A stretch of DNA of 9,198 nt. Source: Nitrosotalea sp. (GTDB taxonomy: Archaea > Thermoproteota > Nitrososphaeria > Nitrososphaerales > Nitrosopumilaceae). The notes below the pieces were generated by a model. It saw only the letters and a program-made list of their open reading frames with translations, made no database searches and had not been told where the DNA came from. Within the stretch, counting starts at the first letter, position 1. Each line of letters starts with the position of its first letter. Made by a program: the position numbers and the translations under genes. Location of the stretch: the NCBI GenBank assembly GCA_031296345.1, contig JARLFW010000166.1, forward strand, positions 1 through 9,198, in the 5' to 3' direction. Shown piece by piece: positions 1-5,853 of the stretch.

Positions 1-40
1 AGAATTATGATCGCTTAAAAAATCAAGGTTTATGTGTGAT

Positions 41-1354
41 ATGAAAAAACTGAAGCTTGAGGAATTTAGAAAAATGGATAACTCAGATATTCATATGGTC
101 TACGTTCTTCTTGACGGCATAGGAGACTTGCCTCATCCAGATTTGAAGGGTTCAACTCCGTTAAGTCATGCAAAAACTCCCAATCTTGACAGACTTGCAA
201 GAAATGGAGCCATAGGAGAAGTAATTTCAGTAGGCAAAGGAATAGCACCTCAATCAGATATTGCAGTTTTCAATATGCTTGGGTATAGATTTGAAAATAC
301 ACAATATGTTGGAAGGGGTGTAATTGAGGCAATTGGGGTTGGAATTGATTTTAAAAATGGCGACCTTGCACTACGTGGAAATTTTGCTACTGTAAATGAC
401 GAGAAGATAATCACAGATCGTAGAGCTGGAAGAAACATAGAAAAAGAAGATGCCCTTGCGATTGCTCGAGAGATAGAAGAAAAGCTAAAGTTTTCAAATC
501 CTAAAGCTTCAGTTGTTGTAGCCCCAACAATTGGACATAGATTAATTGTAAGAATAAGATGCGAGGGAGTATTTCTTACACCAGATATTAGCAATACTGA
601 TCCAGCTTACGCAAGAATAGATGGTATGGGAGTTGCCAAGGCAGTTGGAGATTACATGGAGGTAGAAAAATCATTGCCCTTAAACGAGTCTGATGGTGCC
701 AAGCTTTCAGCATTACTTGTAAATGAATTTACAGACAAATCACTTCAAATTATGAAAGACAGTATAGTAAACAAAAATAGAAAAGAACAAGGCAAGAAGA
801 TGGTAAATTCAATCCTATTACGCGATGCTGGAAACAAGTTTCCAGATGTCATTCCGATAAATGAGTTACACGAGATGCAGTTTTCATGCATAGTAGACAT
901 GCCAGTAGAGATAGGCATTGCAAATGTTTTGAAGATGAAATCATTTAGTGCTGGGGGCCTTACAGATTACGAAGAAAAGGCACGTGTTGCAGCCAAAGCA
1001 ATGCAGACACAAAATGCAATCTATGTCCACATCAAAGGACCAGATGAATTTGGTCACGATGGAGATGCGGTTGGCAAGATGCAAAACATAGAAGAGATAG
1101 ACAAAAGATTCTTTGGAACTTTACTTGATAACATTGACACGTCAAAAGTTGCAGTTGTCATATCAGGTGATCACTCTACACCATGCATAAACAAAAGTCA
1201 TAGCGACGATCCGGTCCCCATTTTGATATCAGGAGATTTTGTCAAAAAAGATGGAACAATAAGATTCACTGAAGAGCAAGCAAAGAAAGGCAGAATTGGA
1301 CTCATCATGGGAGCCGATGTCATCAATACTGCAATAAAGAACATTAAATCATAA
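41..1354 (+). CDS. apgM: 2,3-bisphosphoglycerate-independent phosphoglycerate mutase, archaeal type (ApgM)
   Basis: Interconverts 3- and 2-phosphoglycerate in the cytosol. In an autotrophic ammonia oxidiser it would serve mainly gluconeogenesis. Numbering from the ATG at 32, the alkaline-phosphatase-superfamily metal residues are visible: D28 in LLDGIGDLP, the presumed phosphorylated serine S75 in APQSDIAVFNMLGY, D338 and H342 in GPDEFGHDGD, D380-H381 in GDHSTPC and H390 in SHSDDPVPIL. The length of about 437 residues is near the archaeal family norm. Start choice is open. ATG 41 lies about 25 bases after an A/T-rich cttaaa element at 14-19, fitting leaderless transcription. ATG 32 is the longest option. 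ATG 74 has a weak GAGG at 59-62 and would trim an extension before the first strand. The stop overlaps the converging DUF309 gene by 11 bases. The family call is firm; the exact start is not. Confidence 0.93.
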   Translation: MKKLKLEEFRKMDNSDIHMVYVLLDGIGDLPHPDLKGSTPLSHAKTPNLDRLARNGAIGEVISVGKGIAPQSDIAVFNMLGYRFENTQYVGRGVIEAIGVGIDFKNGDLALRGNFATVNDEKIITDRRAGRNIEKEDALAIAREIEEKLKFSNPKASVVVAPTIGHRLIVRIRCEGVFLTPDISNTDPAYARIDGMGVAKAVGDYMEVEKSLPLNESDGAKLSALLVNEFTDKSLQIMKDSIVNKNRKEQGKKMVNSILLRDAGNKFPDVIPINELHEMQFSCIVDMPVEIGIANVLKMKSFSAGGLTDYEEKARVAAKAMQTQNAIYVHIKGPDEFGHDGDAVGKMQNIEEIDKRFFGTLLDNIDTSKVAVVISGDHSTPCINKSHSDDPVPILISGDFVKKDGTIRFTEEQAKKGRIGLIMGADVINTAIKNIKS

Positions 1355-1904
1355 ATGGTGCTATCTTTCCAGAAGAGATCATTTCCTCAGTAGTTTTTCT
1401 AAACTTGTCCATATCCACATTGTAATACATCCCAGAAGAACTAGAGAGTTTTTCCATCGCCCTCTTCATTATTGAAAGGCAAATATCATTCTCATTTTTT
1501 TGATAATGAACAAGTGCTGCTGCAACAAGAATAATTCCTTGAACAAGATCTTTTTCACCTTCATGTGTTTTTTTCCAAACACCTTCAAGTACTTCGTGGC
1601 ATTCCCAATATTTTTCGTCGTTAAAGTACTGCTTTGCTCTTTTTAATGCCTCTTCTTTTTCAATTTTTTCTTCTACGACAGGTCTTGCATCATTAAGAGA
1701 TCCGATTGACTTGAACTTTTTTACAACTTCATCTAGTTCTTCTTTTTTAACAGACACATCAAATTCTAAATATTTGGTTGAGACTCTCATATCGCGTACA
1801 ATTACATCCATCTCCGAAGTTAATTGATCAGCTTTTGCAAGTAGTGTTTTTGCATCAGTTGGAACATAACCTGAGTTTTTCAGGTGAACCATAAATCTGT
1901 CCAC
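1344..1904 (-). CDS. DUF309 family protein with an N-terminal extra domain
   Basis: Function unknown. The C-terminal half (about residues 86-155) carries the DUF309 hallmark WECHEVLEGVW at 100-110, a W-x2-HExLE-x2-W pattern, followed by a helix VQGIILVAAALVHY. The family is a small helical domain of unproven activity. The N-terminal 80 residues contain alternating strand and helix segments (MDVIVRDM, KYLEFDV, EELDEVVKKF) that could form a small alpha/beta domain; this is a guess from pattern. The chosen GTG at 1904 lies about 25 bases downstream of a TATA-like AAATTTATG (1926-1934, minus strand), fitting a leaderless transcript. ATG 1892 is the alternative and would shorten the protein by four residues. 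The gene is divergent from eS24 and its 3' end overlaps apgM tail-to-tail. Confidence 0.8.
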   Translation of the reverse strand: MDRFMVHLKNSGYVPTDAKTLLAKADQLTSEMDVIVRDMRVSTKYLEFDVSVKKEELDEVVKKFKSIGSLNDARPVVEEKIEKEEALKRAKQYFNDEKYWECHEVLEGVWKKTHEGEKDLVQGIILVAAALVHYQKNENDICLSIMKRAMEKLSSSSGMYYNVDMDKFRKTTEEMISSGKIAPFMI

Positions 1905-1925
1905 AGGCTTGAGATGTCATGATTT

Positions 1926-1934
1926 CATAAATTT
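1926..1934 (-). promoter_or_regulatory. TATA-like element of the DUF309 gene
   Basis: Read on the minus strand this is AAATTTATG, centred about 25 bases before the GTG at 1904. The spacing matches the archaeal TATA-to-start distance on leaderless transcripts and supports the GTG start. It shares the 83-base divergent spacer with the eS24 promoter. Confidence 0.45.
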
Positions 1935-1955
1935 GTTGTCCAGTAACCGTTAAGA

Positions 1956-1963
1956 TTTATATG
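1956..1963 (+). promoter_or_regulatory. TATA box of the rps24e-rps27ae operon
   Basis: TTTATATG, preceded by the purine-containing stretch CGTTAAGA that could be a BRE. Its centre is about 28 bases before ATG 1988, so transcription should begin at or next to that ATG, giving a leaderless ribosomal-protein mRNA. Confidence 0.6.
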
Positions 1964-1987
1964 AACTATTAAAAGGACTTGGATTAC

Positions 1988-2344
1988 ATGTCCATGATCG
2001 AAGTTACACGAGATGTAAAGAATCCCTTACTGTCAAGAAGAGAGATTACTTGTAATTTCAAAGGGCTTGCTGGTAGACTCAAGAAGCTAGAAGCAGTTGA
2101 CATGATCTCAAAAAAATTCAATTTGGAAGGAAAAATTGTAATACCAATACTTTTGAAAAATGAAACTGGAAGACCAGTTGTATCAGGAAGTTTCTACATA
2201 TATGAAGATGAAAAACTTGCCAAGGAACATCTCAAGGCTGCAGTTTTTGCAAGAATTGAAAAAGCAAAAGGCACAGTTGCAAAACCAGAAAGCACTGAAT
2301 CTCCAACCGAGCAAGCAGAAGCACCAAAGGAAGAGAGTAAGTAA
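1988..2344 (+). CDS. rps24e: 30S ribosomal protein S24e (eS24)
   Basis: Small-subunit ribosomal protein shared by archaea and eukaryotes. The fold signature is clear: an opening strand IEVTRDVKNPLLSRREI, then a helix KKLEAVDMISKKFN, the strand KIVIPILLKNETGRPVVSGSFYIYED and the closing helix. After about residue 95 comes a Pro/Glu/Ser/Ala-rich, probably disordered tail. The protein is 118 residues from ATG 1988. A TTG at 1979 would add three residues, but the TATA spacing favours 1988; ATG 1994 is also possible. The stop codon overlaps the eS27 start by one base (TAATG), so the two are translationally coupled. Confidence 0.95.
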   Translation: MSMIEVTRDVKNPLLSRREITCNFKGLAGRLKKLEAVDMISKKFNLEGKIVIPILLKNETGRPVVSGSFYIYEDEKLAKEHLKAAVFARIEKAKGTVAKPESTESPTEQAEAPKEESK

Positions 2345-2514
2345 TGGCCGGTAAAAAGGGCTCTAGTCCATTAGTATACAAGTATTACAAGGTGACTGGA
2401 GATAAAGTAGAGAGAACAAAGAAAGAATGTTCAAGATGCGGTAAGGGAGTATTCATGTCTAACCATAAAAATAGACGCAGTTGCGGCAAGTGTGGATTTA
2501 CCGAATTCGTTTAA
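2344..2514 (+). CDS. rps27ae: 30S ribosomal protein S27ae (eS31 family), zinc ribbon
   Basis: A 56-residue small-subunit ribosomal protein beginning MAGKKGSSPLVYKYYKV. The basic N-terminal region leads into a zinc ribbon with C29-x2-C32 and C47-x2-C50 as the four metal ligands; HKNRRSCGKCGF is typical of the archaeal family, which lacks the ubiquitin fusion of its eukaryotic counterpart. The ATG overlaps the eS24 stop by one base in TAATG, and the eS24-eS27 pairing is conserved in archaea. Its stop lies only three bases from the end of the converging metallopeptidase gene, so there is almost no room for a terminator outside coding sequence. Confidence 0.95.
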   Translation: MAGKKGSSPLVYKYYKVTGDKVERTKKECSRCGKGVFMSNHKNRRSCGKCGFTEFV

Positions 2515-2517
2515 TAA

Positions 2518-3225
2518 TTAGTATAGTTTCTTTTTTCTAAGACGAGAGACCTTTTGTTCTATTTGATCTAATTTCTGCAAAAGATTTGGCTCAATTGTAG
2601 TATTTGCAATCACAGTTGCTGGGATCTTGGCTATGTTGGTATCCATTGTAATGTTTATGATGGGAAGTTTCCTTTCTATCCAGAGTTTTAGAACTTTATC
2701 CTCAAGTTTATAGTCTCTAAATCCCTCTGGAAATTTTTTAGTTATATGAGATAGTAGCGTTTTATCATCAAATACAGCCCTTGGTTCAAAAAGTCTGGTA
2801 GAATCAGAGTAACTACTCTCAAAAAGATTTCCACTTAGCTCATCAGATATAATATCCATCTTTGATATTCTTCTAATCAATTCTAAATAGTGTAGAAATT
2901 CATGTGCCAAGATAGCATGGATTGTACCCTTGAGGCCATATGCTACAAGAGGGGCAGTTATCTGTATTATGACATTTAGTTTATCATTAGAGACAACTGG
3001 AATTGTCCTTGCAAACAATATCCCATAATCAAAAGAGCCAGAAGATGGGTGAGATACTACCACGGATGGTTCCACATATGCAAGTGGAAAATTAATTCCT
3101 GATGCCTTTTCTATCCTCTGTATTCCAGATAGGGTTACCTCAAATCTCTTTATTATCAAAGAGTGAATTTTTTCAGGAATTAGCCCATTTTTGTAAGCTT
3201 CGTGTACTCTGAGTAAAGGATCCAA
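2518..3225 (-). CDS. Putative HExxH metallopeptidase-like protein, unrecognised family
   Basis: A 235-residue protein I cannot assign to a named family. It contains one strong zincin-type motif, H108-E109-F110-L111-H112, within a helix TIHAILAHEFLHYLELI, the usual setting for a gluzincin or metzincin-like active site. Downstream acidic candidates for a third zinc ligand are E129 (SDELSG), E136 (NLFESS) and E147 (LFEPRAVF); none can be chosen from sequence alone. I see no signal peptide or membrane segment, so it is probably cytosolic. The C-terminus is a charged helix with a coiled-coil look (LLQKLDQIEQKVSRLRKKK). The only sensible start is TTG 3225, supported by a TATA-like element about 27 bases upstream. 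Peptidase activity is inferred from the motif only. Confidence 0.65.
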   Translation of the reverse strand: MDPLLRVHEAYKNGLIPEKIHSLIIKRFEVTLSGIQRIEKASGINFPLAYVEPSVVVSHPSSGSFDYGILFARTIPVVSNDKLNVIIQITAPLVAYGLKGTIHAILAHEFLHYLELIRRISKMDIISDELSGNLFESSYSDSTRLFEPRAVFDDKTLLSHITKKFPEGFRDYKLEDKVLKLWIERKLPIINITMDTNIAKIPATVIANTTIEPNLLQKLDQIEQKVSRLRKKKLY

Positions 3226-3247
3226 TCGAACAAGATTGAATTAGACT

Positions 3248-3257
3248 ATAATAAAAG
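3248..3257 (-). promoter_or_regulatory. TATA-like element of the HExxH protein gene
   Basis: Minus-strand CTTTTATTAT, centred about 27 bases before the TTG at 3225. It supports a leaderless transcript that starts on a TTG codon. The 109-base spacer up to the pus10 stop holds nothing else I can support. Confidence 0.5.
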
Positions 3258-3334
3258 CTTGACATAAAAAGACAAATTTCATGCAGTTCAGACAAGTTAG
3301 GAGATTTATCCTTGTTTTAGTGAATATATGAAAC

Positions 3335-3640
3335 TCAATTACAGAGTAATATTTTATGAAAATCAAATGTTGTACATTTGCATGAATTTTCAAGTAGCAT
3401 GCTTATGTTTGGTTCAACATTATTTCCAGTCACAAATCTCTTGAGCGGAATTCCACCATCCAATTCTACAAGAATTGTAAATGATTTAGGATTAATTTTC
3501 TTGATCTTTATGTCATAGATTCTTTTTTGGTTCTTCCAAGACGTAATTTCACTAATTGAAATAGGCATGTTTTTTAGACCTTCTAATACATTCAATGCCT
3601 CAGGAACTAGATCTTTTTCTGTCGCAATGTAACAAAACAT
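3335..3640 (-). CDS. pus10: C-terminal part of tRNA pseudouridine synthase Pus10, out of frame with its N-terminal part
   Basis: This segment is the end of the Pus10 catalytic domain. It contains the family's closing signature DGGIPLKRFVTGNNVEPNIS (compare the usual G-x-[YP]-[IL]-K-[ER]-x-[IV]-[ST]-G-D...PS) followed by a Cys-containing terminal strand. It is not a separate gene: its first residues CYIATEKDLVPEA continue directly from KFKTDV of the upstream segment if one T is removed at the run at 3634-3637. The ATG at 3640 is probably accidental, since it has no promoter or ribosome-binding site of its own and lies inside the upstream segment. Joined, the two parts make about 388 residues, normal for an archaeal Pus10. 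Confidence 0.8.
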   Translation of the reverse strand: MFCYIATEKDLVPEALNVLEGLKNMPISISEITSWKNQKRIYDIKIKKINPKSFTILVELDGGIPLKRFVTGNNVEPNISMLLENSCKCTTFDFHKILLCN

Positions 3641-4502
3641 CTGTCTTGAATTTAATTTGGTCAGAAGGCAACTTTGAAACTGCCCTTAGATGTAAAATAG
3701 AGATACCATCAAGTGTAATATTTTTGGACAAAGTAATTTTTCTTTTATGAGGATTTATCAGTTTAACAAAGAAAGGTCTTCCATTTCCAAGAACAAGACT
3801 AGATTCATCCTCACTTCCAATCCAAGTTATTTTGGCTTGTTGTGCACCAAATTTTTCAAACATAAATTTGGCAATTTTACCTTCTACACTATTAAATTCA
3901 GTTATCCCATGAAAGTCACAAATAAAACATCCTTTTCCATCACACCTATTGCAAGAAACTTGTTTTTGTGGAATTCCCCTTATCTCTTTGGTATATCTTC
4001 CTTGTAGTATCAATGCCTTGGGTTTTATTTCACATTCTTCTTTCTTGAAATCTATTGTAAAAACAATATCAGGATTTTGATAATCAACTTTAGTTCTAGT
4101 TTTTTTCCCAAATTGTTTTCCTATTTCTCTTGTAATATCACTTTTTATTCCAGCAATTCCACGAAGTTTGAACTTGGAACGCACAATATCATCTCTATCT
4201 AAAATCGAAGGTTTTAGAATAGCACCTATAAGAAATGTTGAAAATTCATATTCTTTTGAAATGTCAAGCATCTTCTTTAAGAAAACATCAAGTTCGGGCA
4301 TTAGATTTTTGCATAAATAACATGATTTGGGATTATTTTGTTTTATAATTTTCCTAATTTTTTTACCGAGATTTTTGTGAGAAACTAACCCTAGTCTACT
4401 TGCAAACATTCGTCCAAGACAATAATCACAAAGATGATACTCTCGTAAGATTTGCTTGGTTTCCTCAATTACTACATCCATCTTGGTTTTTTTCAACAAC
4501 AT
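3600..4502 (-). CDS. pus10: tRNA pseudouridine synthase Pus10, N-terminal and central part (frameshifted gene)
   Basis: Pus10 makes pseudouridine at tRNA positions 54 and 55 in archaea. The segment opens with a zinc module, C25-x2-C28 and C61-x2-C64, then a THUMP-like region (about 70-175) ending in GRYTKEIRGIPQ, a Pus10 hallmark. A second cysteine set, C184-x2-C187 and C192-x2-C195, follows. The catalytic motif is GSEDESSLVLGNGRPFF at 229-245: the expected aspartate is D232, but the arginine of the usual GRED is serine here. The frame then leaves the family after V289, adds unrelated residues and stops at 3600, while the true C-terminus continues one frame over. The ATG at 4502 is preceded by an A/T-rich ATTAAA (about 4523-4528). 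Either the gene is truly broken or the extra base is a sequence error. Confidence 0.85.
   Translation of the reverse strand: MLLKKTKMDVVIEETKQILREYHLCDYCLGRMFASRLGLVSHKNLGKKIRKIIKQNNPKSCYLCKNLMPELDVFLKKMLDISKEYEFSTFLIGAILKPSILDRDDIVRSKFKLRGIAGIKSDITREIGKQFGKKTRTKVDYQNPDIVFTIDFKKEECEIKPKALILQGRYTKEIRGIPQKQVSCNRCDGKGCFICDFHGITEFNSVEGKIAKFMFEKFGAQQAKITWIGSEDESSLVLGNGRPFFVKLINPHKRKITLSKNITLDGISILHLRAVSKLPSDQIKFKTDVLLHCDRKRSSS
3634..3637 (-). other. Frameshift site within pus10 (four-base homopolymer)
   Basis: On the coding strand the run is GATGTTTTGTTAC. Read in the upstream frame it gives D-V-L-L-H and a stop about 40 bases on. With one T removed it gives D-V-C-Y-I-A-T and enters the Pus10 C-terminal domain. 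A +1 shift would be needed to restore the product. I see no stop codon at the shift point and no obvious shift-promoting structure, so a programmed event is not favoured. Confidence 0.7.
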
Positions 4503-4522
4503 AGAAAGTAAATGAGGTGTGT

Positions 4523-4530
4523 TTTAATCC
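4523..4530 (-). promoter_or_regulatory. Possible TATA-like element of pus10
   Basis: Minus-strand GGATTAAA, centred roughly 24 bases before ATG 4502. A second A/T-rich stretch (TATTTAATTA, 4531-4540) lies just upstream. Spacing is acceptable but the element is weak. The 105-base spacer to the secreted-protein stop at 4608 shows no other supported feature. Confidence 0.35.
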
Positions 4531-4607
4531 TAATTAAATAGCCAAAAACGTTTACTGATTCTAGTAATGACTGAATTTCTACTCCAGATGAACAAGCTGA
4601 TAAAAGT

Positions 4608-5072
4608 TTAGAGTTTTAGGAATACTCTAGTCTTTGCAGAAACTGTTACTACACTAACAATTGCAATTACAAGAACTAATGATGCAATTGGGCCAAATTC
4701 TGGAACCGTCTGGTTACTTTCTGCAACTCCACTAGTTGTGTTTTGCATGTTAGATGTGTTTGTCATGCCAGTTGTGTTTTGCATGCTAGTATTTAGCATG
4801 CCAGTTGTGTTTTGCATGTTAGATGTGTTTTGAATGCCTGGCGGATATTTCATGCCAGTTGTGTTTTGTTGTTGACTAGATTGTATTTGTGCTTGAGCAA
4901 GTTCTTGTTGCATCTTAATATATTCCCCTGGAGCACATACATGATCTCCACATATCTGTTGGTTACAAGGATTAGCTGCAGTACATGGATTTCTTGGGTT
5001 AGACTGTTGAGCCGAAGCCATCATCATTCCAGACACTAGAAAACTTGTAGCAAAAATCAATACGGATAGCAA
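4608..5072 (-). CDS. Secreted, sequon-rich repeat protein with PEFG-type C-terminal sorting signal
   Basis: Predicted cell-surface protein of unknown role. Numbering from TTG 5072: a hydrophobic signal peptide ending ASA21 before QQ; a four-cysteine stretch (C30, C36, C41, C46) with CGDHVCAPGE, which I recall from other thaumarchaeal surface proteins; a Gln-rich helix; then a repeat region (about 68-115) of NTTGM/NTSNM units with eight N-x-S/T sequons (N70, 82, 88, 94, 99, 105, 111, 120). It ends VPEFGPIAS, a hydrophobic segment (132-145) and a basic tail, the layout of a PEFG-CTERM signal that an archaeosortase would process. TTG 5072 omits the basic n-region of the signal peptide. The frame is open upstream and encodes Lys-Arg just before, preceded by ACG at 5087. 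The gene lies 48 bases after the J-domain gene. Function is not inferable. Confidence 0.8.
   Translation of the reverse strand: MLSVLIFATSFLVSGMMMASAQQSNPRNPCTAANPCNQQICGDHVCAPGEYIKMQQELAQAQIQSSQQQNTTGMKYPPGIQNTSNMQNTTGMLNTSMQNTTGMTNTSNMQNTTSGVAESNQTVPEFGPIASLVLVIAIVSVVTVSAKTRVFLKL
4733..4868. repeat. Imperfect direct repeats encoding N-T-T-G-M / N-T-S units
   Basis: On the plus strand the core CAGTTGTGTTTTGCATG recurs at spacings of about 36, 33 and 54 bases, the first copy starting TAG rather than CAG and the last ending TTTTGTTG. Spacing is always a multiple of three, so the coding frame is kept. The units code for the sequon-rich stretch of the secreted protein. This is an in-gene tandem repeat, prone to copy-number change, not a CRISPR array. 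Confidence 0.8.
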
Positions 5073-5110
5073 TATGATTCGTTTCGTAGAATTTACGTGA
5101 GTAATTATCT

Positions 5111-5118
5111 AGATAAAC
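5111..5118 (-). promoter_or_regulatory. Possible TATA-like element of the secreted-protein gene
   Basis: Minus-strand GTTTATCT, centred about 27 bases before position 5087. Other genes in this window place their start codon at about that distance. Here the codon at that position is ACG, not ATG, followed by codons for Lys and Arg and the signal-peptide core. Confidence 0.35.
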
Positions 5119-5120
5119 TT

Positions 5121-5798
5121 TTACCACGGAAATAGTCTTCTACAAGATTCTTTTTCTGAGACACTGATGGCCTTTGTAGGGCATGTCTGTGCCGCATCAA
5201 GTATTTTTTCAGAATTTGCACCCTGTTCATTAATTACTTTAGATTTCGGATTTACTTTGACATTCTTCTCCACTCTAAAAACAGAAGGTGCAATTGTCTC
5301 ACAGCTACAACATGCTATACATCTTCCAGGATCAACATTTACAGATACGGAAACTTCTTGTTCTACATGTATGGGTTCAGTTTCAGATTTTGTATCAGAT
5401 CTTACTTTTTCATAATAATTCCAAAAAGTCTTTTCATAATGCGCCCAAAAATTTTGATATTCATCTTCGGCGTATCTTGTATGTCTAGTCCAGTCCTCTT
5501 CTGGAGTTCTATCTGATTTTCTTGCACCCCAAGAATAAGTTGAGTTAAAATCAGATTTTTTATTAGAGTCTTTATCATAGAATTTTTCAGAAGATTTTGT
5601 ACCTATCTTATTTTTGTATTCAGTGCGAAGTGTTTGATATGCTTCAACTATAATCTTGAATTTTGTGCTTTCTTGATCGAGTATATTTTTGTCTGGATGA
5701 AATTGTAAAGCTAGTTTTCTATATGCGGATTTTACCTCCTTAATGGAAGCCCCTTCTTGGATACCCAGTGCTTGATAACACTGATAGCTGTTCAACAA
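5121..5798 (-). CDS. J-domain / ferredoxin fusion protein (DnaJ-Fer)
   Basis: Predicted cytosolic DnaK (Hsp70) co-chaperone with an iron-sulfur domain. Residues 4-65 form a J domain: YQALGIQEGASIKEVKSAYR, then the H34-P35-D36 motif that stimulates the Hsp70 ATPase. A charged, aromatic-rich linker (70-150) includes WGARKSDRTPEEDW and repeated WAHYEKTFWNYYEK. It lacks the Gly/Phe region and zinc-finger repeats of canonical DnaJ. Residues 154-215 are a ferredoxin domain with C160-x2-C163-x2-C166 and C206-Pro, enough for one [4Fe-4S] cluster; C164 and C219 are extra. Fusions of this kind are known in green plants and algae and in Thaumarchaeota, and I recall a published proposal of transfer from a plastid-bearing lineage. 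The start is TTG 5798 (or TTG 5795), with A/T-rich TATA-like sequence about 28 bases upstream; no in-frame ATG exists nearby. A redox or cluster-sensing role is inference. Confidence 0.88.
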   Translation of the reverse strand: MLNSYQCYQALGIQEGASIKEVKSAYRKLALQFHPDKNILDQESTKFKIIVEAYQTLRTEYKNKIGTKSSEKFYDKDSNKKSDFNSTYSWGARKSDRTPEEDWTRHTRYAEDEYQNFWAHYEKTFWNYYEKVRSDTKSETEPIHVEQEVSVSVNVDPGRCIACCSCETIAPSVFRVEKNVKVNPKSKVINEQGANSEKILDAAQTCPTKAISVSEKESCRRLFPW

Positions 5799-5821
5799 GA
5801 TGTTTAGATTATACCATATTT

Positions 5822-5830
5822 GATATTTAG
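5822..5830 (-). promoter_or_regulatory. TATA-like element of the J-domain/ferredoxin gene
   Basis: Minus-strand CTAAATATC, centred about 28 bases before TTG 5798 and located just after the srp54 stop. A second A/T-rich block (AATATGG) follows it. It indicates that this gene can be transcribed separately from srp54. Confidence 0.4.
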
Positions 5831-5853
5831 ATACAGCTTAATCTGAAAAGGTT

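Noticed and set aside
250..594. Minus-strand ORF of 114 codons opposite apgM.
   Set aside because: It lies wholly inside the strongly supported apgM gene, has Ser/Phe-rich antisense composition and shows no recognisable domain.
1867..1883. Inverted repeat CCTGAGTTTTTCAGG near the DUF309 start.
   Set aside because: Within the coding region, with a short 5-base stem; likely chance.
3634..3640. Programmed +1 frameshifting to express Pus10.
   Set aside because: No in-frame stop or rare codon at the shift point and no evident stimulatory structure; a homopolymer error or mutation is simpler.
4545..4607. C/D-box-like words (TAATGAC, CTGA, GATGAAC, CTGA) in the spacer before the secreted-protein stop.
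   Set aside because: The C box is not a good RUGAUGA match, box spacing does not leave two normal guide regions, and no flanking terminal stem is seen.
4733..4868. Regularly spaced repeats that superficially resemble a CRISPR array.
   Set aside because: Units are short, imperfect and in frame with a coding sequence, spacings are multiples of three, and there are no unique spacers or cas genes.
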